Below, piece by piece: positions 26,306 through 35,042 of a stretch of DNA of 64,000 bases. The notes beneath the pieces are model-generated. The model was not told the origin of the DNA and made no database searches. It saw only the letters and a program-made list of their open reading frames with translations. Position numbers and translations under genes: made by a program. The DNA is from Candidatus Mediterraneibacter faecavium (GTDB lineage: Bacteria; Bacillota; Clostridia; Lachnospirales; Lachnospiraceae). Positions within the stretch are counted from its first letter, which is position 1, and each line of letters begins with the position of its first letter. Location of the stretch: NCBI GenBank assembly GCA_019119995.1, contig DWVY01000065.1, positions 1-64,000 on the forward strand, written 5' to 3'.

Positions 26306-27075
26306 TACCCGCTTACGACCACTGTCTGATATCCGGCGCGTTTGAGCCGTCTTTCCATAGCTGCCGCTTCATCCAGCGTGGGATATGTGCCGACTGTAAC
26401 GCGGTACAATCCGTTATCCTGGCTGGTCACGGCGGGAAAGTCCTGGTCCAGGAGTTCCTGTTGGAGGCGGTCAGCATACGTACCGTTGCGGAACGCGCCG
26501 GCCTGTACGGTGTAAGAACCGGGGGAGGCAGGCACTTCACCGGTCATCTGGAGCGTGTCGAGGATGCCTTCCGCGATCCCGAGCGCGATATCGTCGAAGT
26601 TGTTGTCAAAGAGCATATTGTCTGTGTCTGAATTGATGAAGCCGACTTCGACAAGGACAGCCGGCATGCGTGTACGCCTGAGGACGACCAGTCCCGGGCG
26701 TTCTTTTACGCCCAGATTGACAAATCCGACGGCCTCGAGCTGATCATTTATGTTCTCTGCCATTTCCAGTTTGATCCCGGATCTGTTGTAGACGAGAGAT
26801 TCTACACCGGAATAGGTGTTGGCTTCCGGGCTGGAGTTGCGGTGGATGGAGATAAAGAAATCAGCGTCAGCAGCGTTTGCCTCCATTGCTTTCTGATAGG
26901 GGGATTCGTAGACGTCGGTAGTACGTGTATAGAGAACGTCGATCCCGCGCTCCTGAATGAGTTCGCCGACTGCGAGCGTAAGGGCGAGGGAGTCGTCTTT
27001 TTCCTGCCGTCCGTTGTATACTGCACCGGGATCGCGTCCGCCGTGTCCGGCATCCAGCATGATAGTATAAGGCAT
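26305..27075 (-). CDS. N-acetylmuramoyl-L-alanine amidase with SPOR domain
   Basis: A 256-residue zinc amidase (Amidase_3). The zinc ligands are in LDAGHGG (His11), a Glu near residue 25, and SIHRNSS; the catalytic Glu is in VEVGFINS. Residues about 185-256 form a SPOR peptidoglycan-binding domain with YTVQAGAF and LYRVTVGTYPTLDEA. It cuts the bond between MurNAc and L-Ala. No signal peptide is visible, so export must use another route or occur on mother-cell lysis, as for some sporulation amidases. Its stop codon abuts the long palindrome. Confidence 0.93.
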   Translation of the reverse strand: MPYTIMLDAGHGGRDPGAVYNGRQEKDDSLALTLAVGELIQERGIDVLYTRTTDVYESPYQKAMEANAADADFFISIHRNSSPEANTYSGVESLVYNRSGIKLEMAENINDQLEAVGFVNLGVKERPGLVVLRRTRMPAVLVEVGFINSDTDNMLFDNNFDDIALGIAEGILDTLQMTGEVPASPGSYTVQAGAFRNGTYADRLQQELLDQDFPAVTSQDNGLYRVTVGTYPTLDEAAAMERRLKRAGYQTVVVSG

Positions 27076-27120
27076 AGTTCTAATTCCTTTTCCGATTTAC
27101 TCTATAACAGAATATGCGGC

Positions 27121-27157
27121 AAAAGAAAAATGGTGACTGCCATTTGGCAGACACCAT
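27121..27157 (-). terminator. Terminator of the CorC-type gene
   Basis: On the minus strand ATGGTGTCTGCCA pairs with TGGCAGTCACCAT with one A-A mismatch and a tiny loop, followed by TTTTTCTTTT. Confidence 0.9.
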
Positions 27158-27210
27158 CTGAAACACGATTGGAACACGATATAAATAATGTCCATGTCAT
27201 AGAGTACCGG

Positions 27211-28587
27211 CTATGCGCCCGCCGGATCAACAACGTTTCCATCGGAGATGTTTTCGGACCTGCTGTCATCACCGGAGCCTTTTGAAGACGGATCAGCGGC
27301 GTCAGCCTGAACGCTTTCGCTTTCTTCGTCTCCGGCTTTTTCCGGAAGATATACGTGCACACTCTCGATCCGGTTCTTGTCCAGGGTTTCTACGACCAGA
27401 CGTGTGCCGTCTTCTGTCACGACTTCATCATTTAATTCAGGCATCCTGTCGAGGCGCTCGATAATGAAGCCGCCCAGTGAATCATAATCCTCTGAAGCGA
27501 ATCCGGTCTGGAGCCGTTCATTTACATCATCAAGATTCATAGCGCCTTCGACCACATACTCGCGGTCAGACAACTGGTAGAACTGGTCTTCCTGTTCGTC
27601 GTACTCGTCGTGGATCTCGCCCACGATCTCTTCCAGGATGTCCTCAAGCGTGATCAGGCCGGCCATCTCCCCGTATTCGTCCAGCACGATCGCGATATTG
27701 AAAGTTGATTCCCTCATTTCCACAAGCAGTTCGGAGATGCTCTTATATTCATATGTGAAATGCGGTTTCCTCATGATATCGCGGATGCTAAAAGATTCAT
27801 CCCGGTTGCACAGGAGAAGATCTTTCATGTTGATGATGCCGACGATATTATCCTGCGAATCTTCATAGACAGGAAGACGGGTGAATTTGTCCTCGCGGAA
27901 GATATCGATGAGTTCATCATATGTGCTGTTGACATCGGCAAAGGTCACATGCACCCTCGGGACCATGATGTCTTTTGCATCGGCGTCGCCGAGATCGAAT
28001 ACATTGTTGATCATTTCCTTTTCATCCGATTCGATCACGCCTCTCTCATGGCTTACGTCTACAATGGTCCTGAGCTCCTCTTCTGTCATGACTTTCTTGG
28101 CAGCGGAAGGGTCTACCCGCAGCAGGAACATGATCCCCCGGGAGAACAGGTTGATGATGAAGATCACCGGCGTCATCACGGTCATAAAGAATTTAATGAT
28201 CCGGATATATCTCAGCGATATTTTTTCCGCATTTATAGTGGCATAATTTTTCGGCGTGATCTCTCCGAAAACAAGGATCGCGACTGTAAGTACTGCCGTA
28301 GCGATGCTGACCATATATCCGCCGAATGCATATGCAAGTGTGGCTGAAAGGGAAGATGCAGAGATGTTGACGATATTGTTGCCGATCAATATGGCACTCA
28401 GCATCTTGGATGTGTGATTCTCGGTGATATCGAGCACCATCGCCGCCTTTTTGTCCCCGTCATCCGCCAGAGCGCGCAGCCGGATCTTATTAACGGTCGT
28501 AAGCGCAGTCTCGTTCGACGAGAAAAATGCTGAGAGCATAAGTAGAATGATCAATATGATAAATTGAAAGGTGTCACCAGAGTCCAC
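27211..28587 (-). CDS. CNNM/CorC-family protein with CBS domains
   Basis: A 458-residue membrane protein. Residues about 5-185 form the DUF21 (CNNM) transmembrane domain with the SSNETALTTVNKIRLR motif. Two CBS domains follow (about 205-330, IMVPRVHVTF and DILEEIVGEI), then the C-terminal CorC_HlyC domain (YVVEGAMNLDDVNERL). Related proteins affect magnesium or cobalt resistance and export. It is a single-gene unit with its own terminator and is divergent from murB. Confidence 0.92.
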   Translation of the reverse strand: MDSGDTFQFIILIILLMLSAFFSSNETALTTVNKIRLRALADDGDKKAAMVLDITENHTSKMLSAILIGNNIVNISASSLSATLAYAFGGYMVSIATAVLTVAILVFGEITPKNYATINAEKISLRYIRIIKFFMTVMTPVIFIINLFSRGIMFLLRVDPSAAKKVMTEEELRTIVDVSHERGVIESDEKEMINNVFDLGDADAKDIMVPRVHVTFADVNSTYDELIDIFREDKFTRLPVYEDSQDNIVGIINMKDLLLCNRDESFSIRDIMRKPHFTYEYKSISELLVEMRESTFNIAIVLDEYGEMAGLITLEDILEEIVGEIHDEYDEQEDQFYQLSDREYVVEGAMNLDDVNERLQTGFASEDYDSLGGFIIERLDRMPELNDEVVTEDGTRLVVETLDKNRIESVHVYLPEKAGDEESESVQADAADPSSKGSGDDSRSENISDGNVVDPAGA

Positions 28588-28699
28588 TGTATTATTTTCA
28601 CTCCTTTTATCTGTTACAGTGCGTCTGAACTGACGCTGAAAAACTCAGAGATACTGCTCCATTATACACTGGATCCGGCGGATTTGCAAGAAATGATGG

Positions 28700-28728
28700 T
28701 TTACATCCCTCTAAGCATGGATTATAAT
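28700..28728 (+). promoter_or_regulatory. Sigma-A promoter of the murB operon
   Basis: TTTACA (28700-28705) and TATAAT (28723-28728) with a 17-nt spacer, about 40 nt upstream of murB. Confidence 0.75.
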
Positions 28729-28770
28729 AATGTGGCGAATAAGCATAAAATTGAGAAATGGAGTATATTT

Positions 28771-29676
28771 ATGAACCTGTATAATGAACTTTGTTCTATT
28801 ACCGGAGAGAAAAATGTCCTGAGAGATGAGCCGATGTCGGGCCATACGACTTTCCGCATCGGAGGACCGGCGGATTATCTTGTCATGCCGTCATCTGCTG
28901 GAGAGATCAGAAAGATAACGGCTCTGTGTGCGGAGCGGGAGATCCCATATTATATAATAGGAAATGGAAGCAATCTTCTCGTAGGCGACAAAGGGTACCG
29001 GGGCGTCATCATACAGGTCTTTAAGAATATGAGAGACATCGAGACGGACGGAGAGGTCATCCGGGCACAGGCGGGAGCGCTGCTGTCAAAAGTGGCTGCT
29101 GCGGCATACGAGGCTGGCCTGGAGGGATTTGAGTTCGCCTCCGGTATCCCGGGGACTCTGGGCGGTGCAGTCCGCATGAATGCAGGAGCATACGGCGGCG
29201 AGATCCGGCAGGTGCTCAAAAGTGCGGAAGTCCTTACTCCTGAGGGCGAAGTGCTGACACTGCCCGTAGAAGAGATGAAAATGGGATATCGGACCAGTAT
29301 TGTCTCGAAGATGGATTATGTCGTGCTGGGAGCTGAACTTGCCCTCAGAAAAGGAGAGAAAGAGAAGATCCGCGCGAAGATGGATGAGCTGAAAGAAAAA
29401 CGGGTGTCAAAGCAGCCGCTTGAATTCGGCAGCGCGGGAAGCACATTCAAGAGACCGGAAGGATATTTTGCGGGCAAGCTGATCGAGGATGCCGGGTTGA
29501 GAGGGTTCCGCGTGGGAAATGCCCAGGTGTCGGAGAAGCACTGCGGCTTCGTGATCAACCGCGGGGGAGCGACCGCGCAGGAAGTAATGGAACTGATGGA
29601 GACGATCGTGCGCCGGGTGGAGGAGAACTCGGGGGTAAGATTAGAGCCGGAAGTAAAACGGATAGGAGAGTTTTGA
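28771..29676 (+). CDS. murB: UDP-N-acetylenolpyruvoylglucosamine reductase
   Basis: A 301-residue FAD-dependent enzyme that makes UDP-MurNAc in wall synthesis. It contains TTFRIGGPADYLV, the FAD-binding GNGSNLLV, the SGIPGTLGGAVRMNAGAYGGE block and a C-terminal GSAGSTFKRPEG with the catalytic Ser. I chose ATG 28771 with GGAG 7 nt before it; the frame is open upstream to 28564 but that part overlaps the divergent promoter. It heads murB-rapZ-whiA-HPr, a gene order widely kept in Clostridia. Confidence 0.95.
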   Translation: MNLYNELCSITGEKNVLRDEPMSGHTTFRIGGPADYLVMPSSAGEIRKITALCAEREIPYYIIGNGSNLLVGDKGYRGVIIQVFKNMRDIETDGEVIRAQAGALLSKVAAAAYEAGLEGFEFASGIPGTLGGAVRMNAGAYGGEIRQVLKSAEVLTPEGEVLTLPVEEMKMGYRTSIVSKMDYVVLGAELALRKGEKEKIRAKMDELKEKRVSKQPLEFGSAGSTFKRPEGYFAGKLIEDAGLRGFRVGNAQVSEKHCGFVINRGGATAQEVMELMETIVRRVEENSGVRLEPEVKRIGEF

Positions 29677-29679
29677 CAG

Positions 29680-30561
29680 ATGCGTTTGGTGATCGTAACA
29701 GGAATGTCGGGAGCAGGCAAGACGACTGCACTGAAGATGTTGGAGGATATGGGGTATTTTTGCGTGGATAATCTACCGATCCCGCTGCTCACCCGCTTCG
29801 TAGAGCTGTTCAGTGAGCCGGAAGAAGAGATAAAGAATATCGCCCTTGGGATCGACGTCCGCGGCGGACAGGACTTCAGCGGCCTGCAGGAAGTGCTTGA
29901 CGAGATGGATGTAAAGCAGGTCAGCTATGAGATCCTGTTCCTGGATGCGCAGGACGACGTGCTCATTAAGAGATATAAGGAGACGAGGAGGCAGCATCCT
30001 CTGAGCGGGTCCGGCAGAGTGGATACAGGGATCGCGAAAGAACGTGAGAAGATCATGTTCCTGAAGATGCGTGCCACGTATATCCTGGACACGAGCAAGA
30101 TGCTTACCAGGGAACTGAAGCTGGAACTGGAGAAGATCTTTGTAAAAGGGGAGAGCTTCTGTAACCTGTATATAACGGTCATGTCCTTCGGATTCAAATA
30201 TGGTATACCGCAGGACGCGGATCTTGTATTTGACGTCCGTTTCCTGCCGAATCCGTATTATATCGACGAACTGAAAGAAAAGACCGGAAATGACCCGGAA
30301 GTCCAGGACTATGTCATGGAGAATGAAAAGGCGCAGGTATTTCTCGATAAACTGACGGATATGGTCGATTTCCTGATCCCGAACTATATCCTGGAAGGGA
30401 AAAACCAGCTGATCATCGCGATCGGATGCACCGGCGGCAAACACAGATCCGTGACACTTGCCAATGCGCTCTACCAGAAACTGGACAAACAGGAAAACTA
30501 CGGAGTCCGCATCGAGCACCGCGATATCGGAAAAGATGCGATCACAAAAAGGAAAGAGTGA
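29680..30561 (+). CDS. rapZ: RNase adapter protein RapZ (nucleotide-binding)
   Basis: A 293-residue P-loop protein (YvcJ/YhbJ family). Walker A is GMSGAGKTT at residues 8-16; the C-terminal domain carries GCTGGKHRSVTLANAL. In E. coli RapZ controls GlmS through small RNAs and RNase E; in Gram-positives the role is less clear. It follows murB by 3 nt and precedes whiA by 4 nt. Confidence 0.95.
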   Translation: MRLVIVTGMSGAGKTTALKMLEDMGYFCVDNLPIPLLTRFVELFSEPEEEIKNIALGIDVRGGQDFSGLQEVLDEMDVKQVSYEILFLDAQDDVLIKRYKETRRQHPLSGSGRVDTGIAKEREKIMFLKMRATYILDTSKMLTRELKLELEKIFVKGESFCNLYITVMSFGFKYGIPQDADLVFDVRFLPNPYYIDELKEKTGNDPEVQDYVMENEKAQVFLDKLTDMVDFLIPNYILEGKNQLIIAIGCTGGKHRSVTLANALYQKLDKQENYGVRIEHRDIGKDAITKRKE

Positions 30562-30565
30562 GAGT

Positions 30566-31525
30566 ATGTCTTTTTCTGGAAATGTAAGAGAGGAACTATC
30601 TGGCAACATCAGTCCGGCAAGACACTGCCAGATAGCAGAACTGGCGGCTTTCATCGGATTGTGCGGAACGATCGTGTTTAACCGGTTCGACCGCTGTAGT
30701 ATAAAAATCCATTCGGAAAACTTTCTAGTTGCAAGAAAAGTCTTTACATTGATAAAAAAAACATTTAATATTAGAACTGATATCTCGGTGAGGAGAAATA
30801 TTGCGAAACAAAGTGTGTCATATGCGGTTGCCGTGCGGCGGCATGAAGACGCGTTTCGCATCCTTCAGGCAACGAAGATGATCGGCGAGCATAAAGGGAC
30901 TGCCGATGAGATCCAGCCGTTCAGTCCTCTTGTGATCCAACAGACCTGCTGTAAAAGGGCATTTCTGCGGGGCGCATATCAGGCGGCGGGGTCTATGAGC
31001 GATCCGAAGAAAGCGTATCATTTTGAGATCGTCTGTTCCCTGCCCGAGGCAGCGGAGAAGATCCGGGAGGTGATCTGCAGCTTCGGCCTGGACGCCAAGA
31101 TCGTGAGGCGAAAGAACTCATACGTCGTATACCTGAAAGAAGGGTCTCAGATAGTAGATATCCTTAATGTGATGGAAGCGCATGTGGCTCTGATGGAACT
31201 TGAGAATGTCAGGATCCTGAAAGAGATGCGTAATTCTGTAAACCGGAAGGTGAACTGCGAGACTGCCAACATTAATAAAACTGTGTCAGCAGCGGTGAAA
31301 CAGATCGAGGACATTACATATCTCAGAGATAACGTGGGATTTGACCATTTGCCGGATAATCTGGTGGAGGCGGCTGTCGCCCGTCTTGATCATCCTGACG
31401 CCACTCTGAAAGAATTAGGTGAAGCTCTTGATCCGCCGGTGGGAAAGTCCGGGATCAACCACAGGCTGCGCAGGCTCAGCGAGATGGCAGACAAGGTAAG
31501 GCAGGAACAAGGAGGATTATTATGA
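30566..31525 (+). CDS. whiA: DNA-binding protein WhiA
   Basis: A 319-residue regulator with an N-terminal LAGLIDADG-like domain (QTCCKRAFLRGAYQAAGSMSD) and a C-terminal helix-turn-helix (EAVARLDHPDATLKELGEA). WhiA affects division and chromosome segregation in Bacillus and sporulation in Streptomyces. ATG 30566 follows GGAAAGAG; the frame is open upstream inside rapZ. The stop overlaps the next start (ATGA). Confidence 0.95.
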   Translation: MSFSGNVREELSGNISPARHCQIAELAAFIGLCGTIVFNRFDRCSIKIHSENFLVARKVFTLIKKTFNIRTDISVRRNIAKQSVSYAVAVRRHEDAFRILQATKMIGEHKGTADEIQPFSPLVIQQTCCKRAFLRGAYQAAGSMSDPKKAYHFEIVCSLPEAAEKIREVICSFGLDAKIVRRKNSYVVYLKEGSQIVDILNVMEAHVALMELENVRILKEMRNSVNRKVNCETANINKTVSAAVKQIEDITYLRDNVGFDHLPDNLVEAAVARLDHPDATLKELGEALDPPVGKSGINHRLRRLSEMADKVRQEQGGLL

Positions 31526-31782
31526 TTAAAACACCTGTTGTAGTTAAGACAGAAGACGGATTCGACGGCAGACCGATCGCTCTGCTCGTACAGAAAGCAA
31601 GCCAGTATGCGAGCAAAGTGTACATTCAGATCGGAGAGAAGAATATCAACGCAAAAAGTATTATGGGAATGATGAGCCTGAGTCTTGCAGATGGTGAGAA
31701 AATTACCGTAGTTACTGACGGTGAGGATGAGAAGAAAGCGGCGGAAGGGATCAGGACATTTTTTGCAGATAAAGTAAAATAA
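31522..31782 (+). CDS. HPr-like protein lacking the phospho-histidine
   Basis: An 86-residue HPr-fold protein. The usual active-site sequence GxHARP reads GFDGRP here, so the phosphorylated His15 is replaced by Asp. The regulatory Ser region is kept (KSIMGMMSLSL). This recalls Bacillus Crh, which has Gln at that place and only a signalling role with CcpA. The protein therefore cannot carry PTS phosphate on His and probably acts in regulation. It is the last gene of the murB-rapZ-whiA operon and overlaps whiA by 4 nt. Confidence 0.88.
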   Translation: MIKTPVVVKTEDGFDGRPIALLVQKASQYASKVYIQIGEKNINAKSIMGMMSLSLADGEKITVVTDGEDEKKAAEGIRTFFADKVK

Positions 31783-31811
31783 CGGATCATTGATCTGTTT
31801 TGGAAAGGGAG

Positions 31812-31836
31812 GGCTGTGCGTAGGTACAGCCTTTTG
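31812..31836 (+). terminator. Terminator of the murB-HPr operon
   Basis: GGCTGT and ACAGCC pair around an 8-nt loop and are followed by TTTT. It is short, so some read-through into the lipid kinase gene is likely. Confidence 0.55.
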
Positions 31837-31923
31837 CTGACTATAAGGGGGGCATATCAGAAAGACGCAGCCTTCTGCGCTGACAGAGGGCAGGCGGGTC
31901 TTGCAGAACGGGAGGGTATGATC

Positions 31924-32883
31924 GTGAAAAAGATGTTGTTCATTTATAATCCAAATGCAGGCACAGGGACACTGAAGCCCAGACTTTCAGATGTAATCGA
32001 TATTTTTACAAAGGCCGGGTATGAGGTGACGGCGTATCCGACGCAGAAATATCATGACGGTACAGAGAAGATGGAAACTTGTTCTGACGGATATGACCTG
32101 ATCGTGTGCAGCGGCGGCGACGGTACGCTCGATGAGGTCGTGACAGGGATGCGGATGCGGGCGTATAAGGCTCCGCTTGGATACATTCCGGCCGGCACTA
32201 CAAATGACTTCGCCTCCAGTCTTGGGATACCGAAAGACATCCTTGCAGCTGCTGATACAGCGGTCAATGGCGTGCCGTTTCCATGCGACGTGGGAACATT
32301 TAATAATGATTATTTTATCTATATCGCAGCATTCGGCCTTTTTACAGATGTTTCCTATGAGACAAAGCAGAGCATGAAGAATATCCTCGGCCATCTGGCG
32401 TATGTGCTGGAGGGGGCGAAAAGGATATTTAATATACCATCCTACAAGATCAGGGTGATCCATGACGGCGAAGAGATCGAGGATGAATTCATTTATGGCA
32501 TGGTGACAAATTCCAGATCAGTGGGAGGCTTTACCGGGATCATCGGAACGGATGTGGTATTTGATGACGGTGAGTTTGAAGTGACGCTTATCAAGACCCC
32601 GAAGAATCCGCTTGAATTAAACGAACTGCTCGGGGCCATCATGCTCAGACAGATCAACCCGGAGCGGATGTATTCCTTTAAGTCGGGCTGTATACAGTTT
32701 GAGTCCATGGAGGCGATCCCGTGGACGCTTGACGGCGAATACGGAGGCAGCCACGAGGAGGTTACTGTCCGCAATAACAGGCAGGCGCTCCAGATCATGG
32801 TGCGCCAGGAAGTGGCGGCAGGACTCGCGGCGGAAAAGATGGCAGAGGAAGCGGCTGAAATCGACGGAGCGGCCGAGGGGTGA
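31924..32883 (+). CDS. Diacylglycerol/lipid kinase family protein (YegS/DgkB type)
   Basis: A roughly 319-residue cytoplasmic kinase. It has IYNPNAGTG at the N-terminus, the catalytic-domain signature CSGGDGTLDEVVTGM near residue 60, and PAGTTNDFA. Family members phosphorylate diacylglycerol or related lipids to recycle them into phospholipid. GTG 31924 has GGAGG 8 nt upstream; ATG 31918, in the same frame, is too near that site but remains possible. The C-terminal tail is Ala/Glu rich. Confidence 0.9.
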   Translation: MKKMLFIYNPNAGTGTLKPRLSDVIDIFTKAGYEVTAYPTQKYHDGTEKMETCSDGYDLIVCSGGDGTLDEVVTGMRMRAYKAPLGYIPAGTTNDFASSLGIPKDILAAADTAVNGVPFPCDVGTFNNDYFIYIAAFGLFTDVSYETKQSMKNILGHLAYVLEGAKRIFNIPSYKIRVIHDGEEIEDEFIYGMVTNSRSVGGFTGIIGTDVVFDDGEFEVTLIKTPKNPLELNELLGAIMLRQINPERMYSFKSGCIQFESMEAIPWTLDGEYGGSHEEVTVRNNRQALQIMVRQEVAAGLAAEKMAEEAAEIDGAAEG

Positions 32884-32897
32884 TGCGGGGCGAGAAT

Positions 32898-32966
32898 ATA
32901 ACAGTTCAGCCCGCTTCTTATGCGAGCATAAATCCGTTCACTGACATCAGAAGGCTGAACTGTTAT
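32898..32966. repeat. Palindromic dispersed repeat (full copy)
   Basis: ATAACAGTTCAGCC (32898-32911) and GGCTGAACTGTTAT (32953-32966) are exact complements 14 bp long, with a 41-nt loop. The arms match the repeat seen singly at 2594, 51204 and in palindromic form at 47791 and 54924. Confidence 0.7.
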
Positions 32967-32996
32967 CAAAAAAATGTAAAAAAATGAAAAAAGTAC

Positions 32997-33025
32997 TTGC
33001 ATCTCGTCAATCTATATGATATAGT
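32997..33025 (+). promoter_or_regulatory. Promoter of tRNA-Glu
   Basis: TTGCAT (32997-33002) and TATAGT (33020-33025) with a 17-nt spacer, about 43 nt before the tRNA. Confidence 0.7.
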
Positions 33026-33067
33026 AATATTCGCTGTGAGGGACAACCGAACAGCGGATATGAATAA

Positions 33068-33139
33068 GGCTCCGTGGTCAAGCGGTCAAGACGCTAGCCT
33101 CTCACGCTGGAATCAGGGGTTCGATTCCCCTCGGAGTCA
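33068..33139 (+). tRNA. tRNA-Glu (anticodon CTC)
   Basis: A 72-nt cloverleaf. The acceptor GGCTCCG pairs with CGGAGTC (one G-U), the anticodon loop is CCTCTCAC with CTC, and the T arm is AGGGGTTCGATTCCCCT. CCA is not encoded. It is a single tRNA with its own promoter and terminator. Confidence 0.95.
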
Positions 33140-33143
33140 CTTG

Positions 33144-33170
33144 AAAAGCCCGTTTTTACGGGCTTTTTTC
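33144..33170 (+). terminator. Terminator after tRNA-Glu
   Basis: AAAAGCCCG pairs with CGGGCTTTT across a TTTTTA loop, followed by more T, 4 nt after the tRNA. Confidence 0.9.
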
Positions 33171-33339
33171 GTGTCTGGAAAACAAAAGTGTATCAAATCT
33201 TGGACGTATTTTTATCCCGATGTTGGAAATCTTATAGCGGTGCCGAGGCAGGATGTGATAAAATAAAAATGTATAAATCGGAGCAATGTTTATTCTGGAA
33301 AGATTTTATTACAGACCTGTGTTTGGAAAGGGGAAATTT

Positions 33340-34131
33340 ATGAAAAAGACGAAATTGCTGTATGCTGTAGTTGTGGCTTTGCTTCTTTTGTCCGGATGTG
33401 CAGGGCGGGAAGAAATCGAATTTCCGTTTGCCGTATCAGATGTGGATTACATAGAAATGTATCGCTACACTGTGCCTGCGGATGCGCAGGAGAAGGTTGT
33501 GACAGAAATGGAAGATGTTGAAAAGCTTTATGATTCGTTTTCGGGACGGGTGATTAGCCCGAAAGAGACGGAAGATGACACGGCGGGAGGGACGACAACC
33601 AGTTTTCGGTTTAATCTTTCGGATGGCACGGATTATGAGATTTTATATACATGCGGAGAAGGAAGAACAGGAACGATTCGTTTCCTGACAGGCGAAAAGG
33701 AGTATACTACTTCGGCGGATATAGCAGCCCTTTGGGAAGAGTGTGAATGTGAACCCAGGGATGTGCATGAAAGCAGACTGCCGGGAGACCCGTGCGGACT
33801 GGAAGCGAAGCCGATCGAGGGAACCGAGTTGATGCCGGGGCGCTATATAGCACAGGGGTATGATGAGTATTTGGAACCGACGATCGATCTGTATGCGGAT
33901 AAGACGGCGACATTGTTTTACTCATCTTTGTCCAGCGATCTCCCAATGGGAACGTTTACGATAGAAGACGGAGCGCTTATCTTGCTGGATGAGGTGTTTG
34001 ATAAAAAATATACCTTTATGATCGATGGACAAGAATTGATATTCGAAGCGGAGAAATCCGCGGAGATACCTCAGCTTGATGAGAATACTCTCAGAGACGG
34101 GACAAGGTTTGTGTATCAGGAAGATAATTGA
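33340..34131 (+). CDS. Putative lipoprotein of unknown function
   Basis: A 263-residue protein with a signal segment (residues 5-19) and the lipobox LSGC, so Cys20 is the likely lipid anchor. The body is acidic and has no motif I recognise. The C-terminal part contains YIAQGYDEYLEPTIDLYADKTATLFYSS and a FTIEDGALILLD unit, reminiscent of small beta-sheet domains found in many clostridial lipoproteins. ATG 33340 follows GGAAAGGGG; an earlier in-frame ATG at 33286 would destroy the signal sequence. Confidence 0.8.
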   Translation: MKKTKLLYAVVVALLLLSGCAGREEIEFPFAVSDVDYIEMYRYTVPADAQEKVVTEMEDVEKLYDSFSGRVISPKETEDDTAGGTTTSFRFNLSDGTDYEILYTCGEGRTGTIRFLTGEKEYTTSADIAALWEECECEPRDVHESRLPGDPCGLEAKPIEGTELMPGRYIAQGYDEYLEPTIDLYADKTATLFYSSLSSDLPMGTFTIEDGALILLDEVFDKKYTFMIDGQELIFEAEKSAEIPQLDENTLRDGTRFVYQEDN

Positions 34132-34207
34132 TAAAAGTGGGACATAATGTGCCTGTAAAAGAGGCATACTATAAAATGCTGCAAATGACAGTTCTGGAGG
34201 ATGAAAT

Positions 34208-34741
34208 ATGGCGAATATACTTTTTCTGATCATAGACATGCAGAATGGATTTATCAATAAATTTACAGAGGATCTGGTGGAAAAGATACGCGGTTTCCAG
34301 ACAAGTGTTGCGGGGCGTGTGATCACGGCAGGAACCCGCTATGTGAATCACGAGCACACAGCTTGCTATGTGTTTGAGGGCTGGAAGAGCTGTATGGCAG
34401 GATCGGAAGAGGCGGAGATCGTGCCGGAACTTCGCGGCTGCATGGAGCGGGTATTTGACAAAGACAAGTACAGCTGCTGGAATGAAGAGATGAGGGCGTT
34501 TGTCCGGGATAATGATATTGAGAAGATATATTTTGCAGGTGTGAATACGGGATGCTGTGTCCTTCACAGTGCATTTGACTGCTACAATGATCTCGTTGAC
34601 TGTGCGGTGATAGAAGACCTGTGCGGCTCTACGTCGGGGGTAGAAGAACATGAGGCGGCGCTTGTTGTCCTGCGAAGCTGTATTACGAAAGAACGTGTGA
34701 TCACGGCGGAGAGGGCATATGCGGAAATCTGTGGCTGCTGA
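34208..34741 (+). CDS. Cysteine hydrolase of the isochorismatase/nicotinamidase superfamily
   Basis: A 177-residue hydrolase. The probable catalytic triad is Asp10 (LIIDMQNGF), Lys87 (DKDKYSCW) and Cys117 in GVNTGCCV. The superfamily includes nicotinamidases, ureidoacrylate and carbamoyl hydrolases; the substrate here is open. TGGAGGATG provides a ribosome site. It stands alone between the lipoprotein and the two-component locus. Confidence 0.88.
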   Translation: MANILFLIIDMQNGFINKFTEDLVEKIRGFQTSVAGRVITAGTRYVNHEHTACYVFEGWKSCMAGSEEAEIVPELRGCMERVFDKDKYSCWNEEMRAFVRDNDIEKIYFAGVNTGCCVLHSAFDCYNDLVDCAVIEDLCGSTSGVEEHEAALVVLRSCITKERVITAERAYAEICGC

Positions 34742-34846
34742 AGCGGCGTTTAACTGATTCAGATGAAATGATCCCTCCGAAAAGAGTCAGATATTATGAA
34801 TATTTTAAGAGAATGGGGTATATAAAATAAGTTTAAGAGAGATGGT

Positions 34847-34903
34847 TAAAAGCCTTCTGTATGGATTTGATATGAACCAGATCCAGGCAGAAGGCTTTTT
34901 TAC
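34847..34903 (+). terminator. Branched terminator downstream of the cysteine hydrolase
   Basis: AAAAGCCTTCTG pairs with CAGAAGGCTTTTTT, with an inner TGGAT/ATCCA stem. In the 34742-35042 gap I see only this and a short MerR-like remnant. Confidence 0.8.
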
Positions 34904-35042
34904 ATTATGAATAATAAATGACCTGGAGAAGTGTAAAATCTCCCGAATTTAAAAGTATTCCCCTTCTTTTTTAATGTAAGAAATGCACCGGGTGCTGTAT
35001 TATATGATAGGGGGATAAGAATCGAACGGAAGGGCGGAATTT

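Noticed and set aside
26173-26631. Plus-strand frame across the palindrome and amidase 3' end
   Set aside because: It is antisense to a clear amidase gene and begins inside the palindrome.
34768-34830. A 20-codon frame with RVRYYEYF...GYIK, like part of a MerR regulator, followed in another frame by SLREMVKSLLYG
   Set aside because: Too short and lacking the MerR helix-turn-helix; it could be a decayed gene but evidence is thin.
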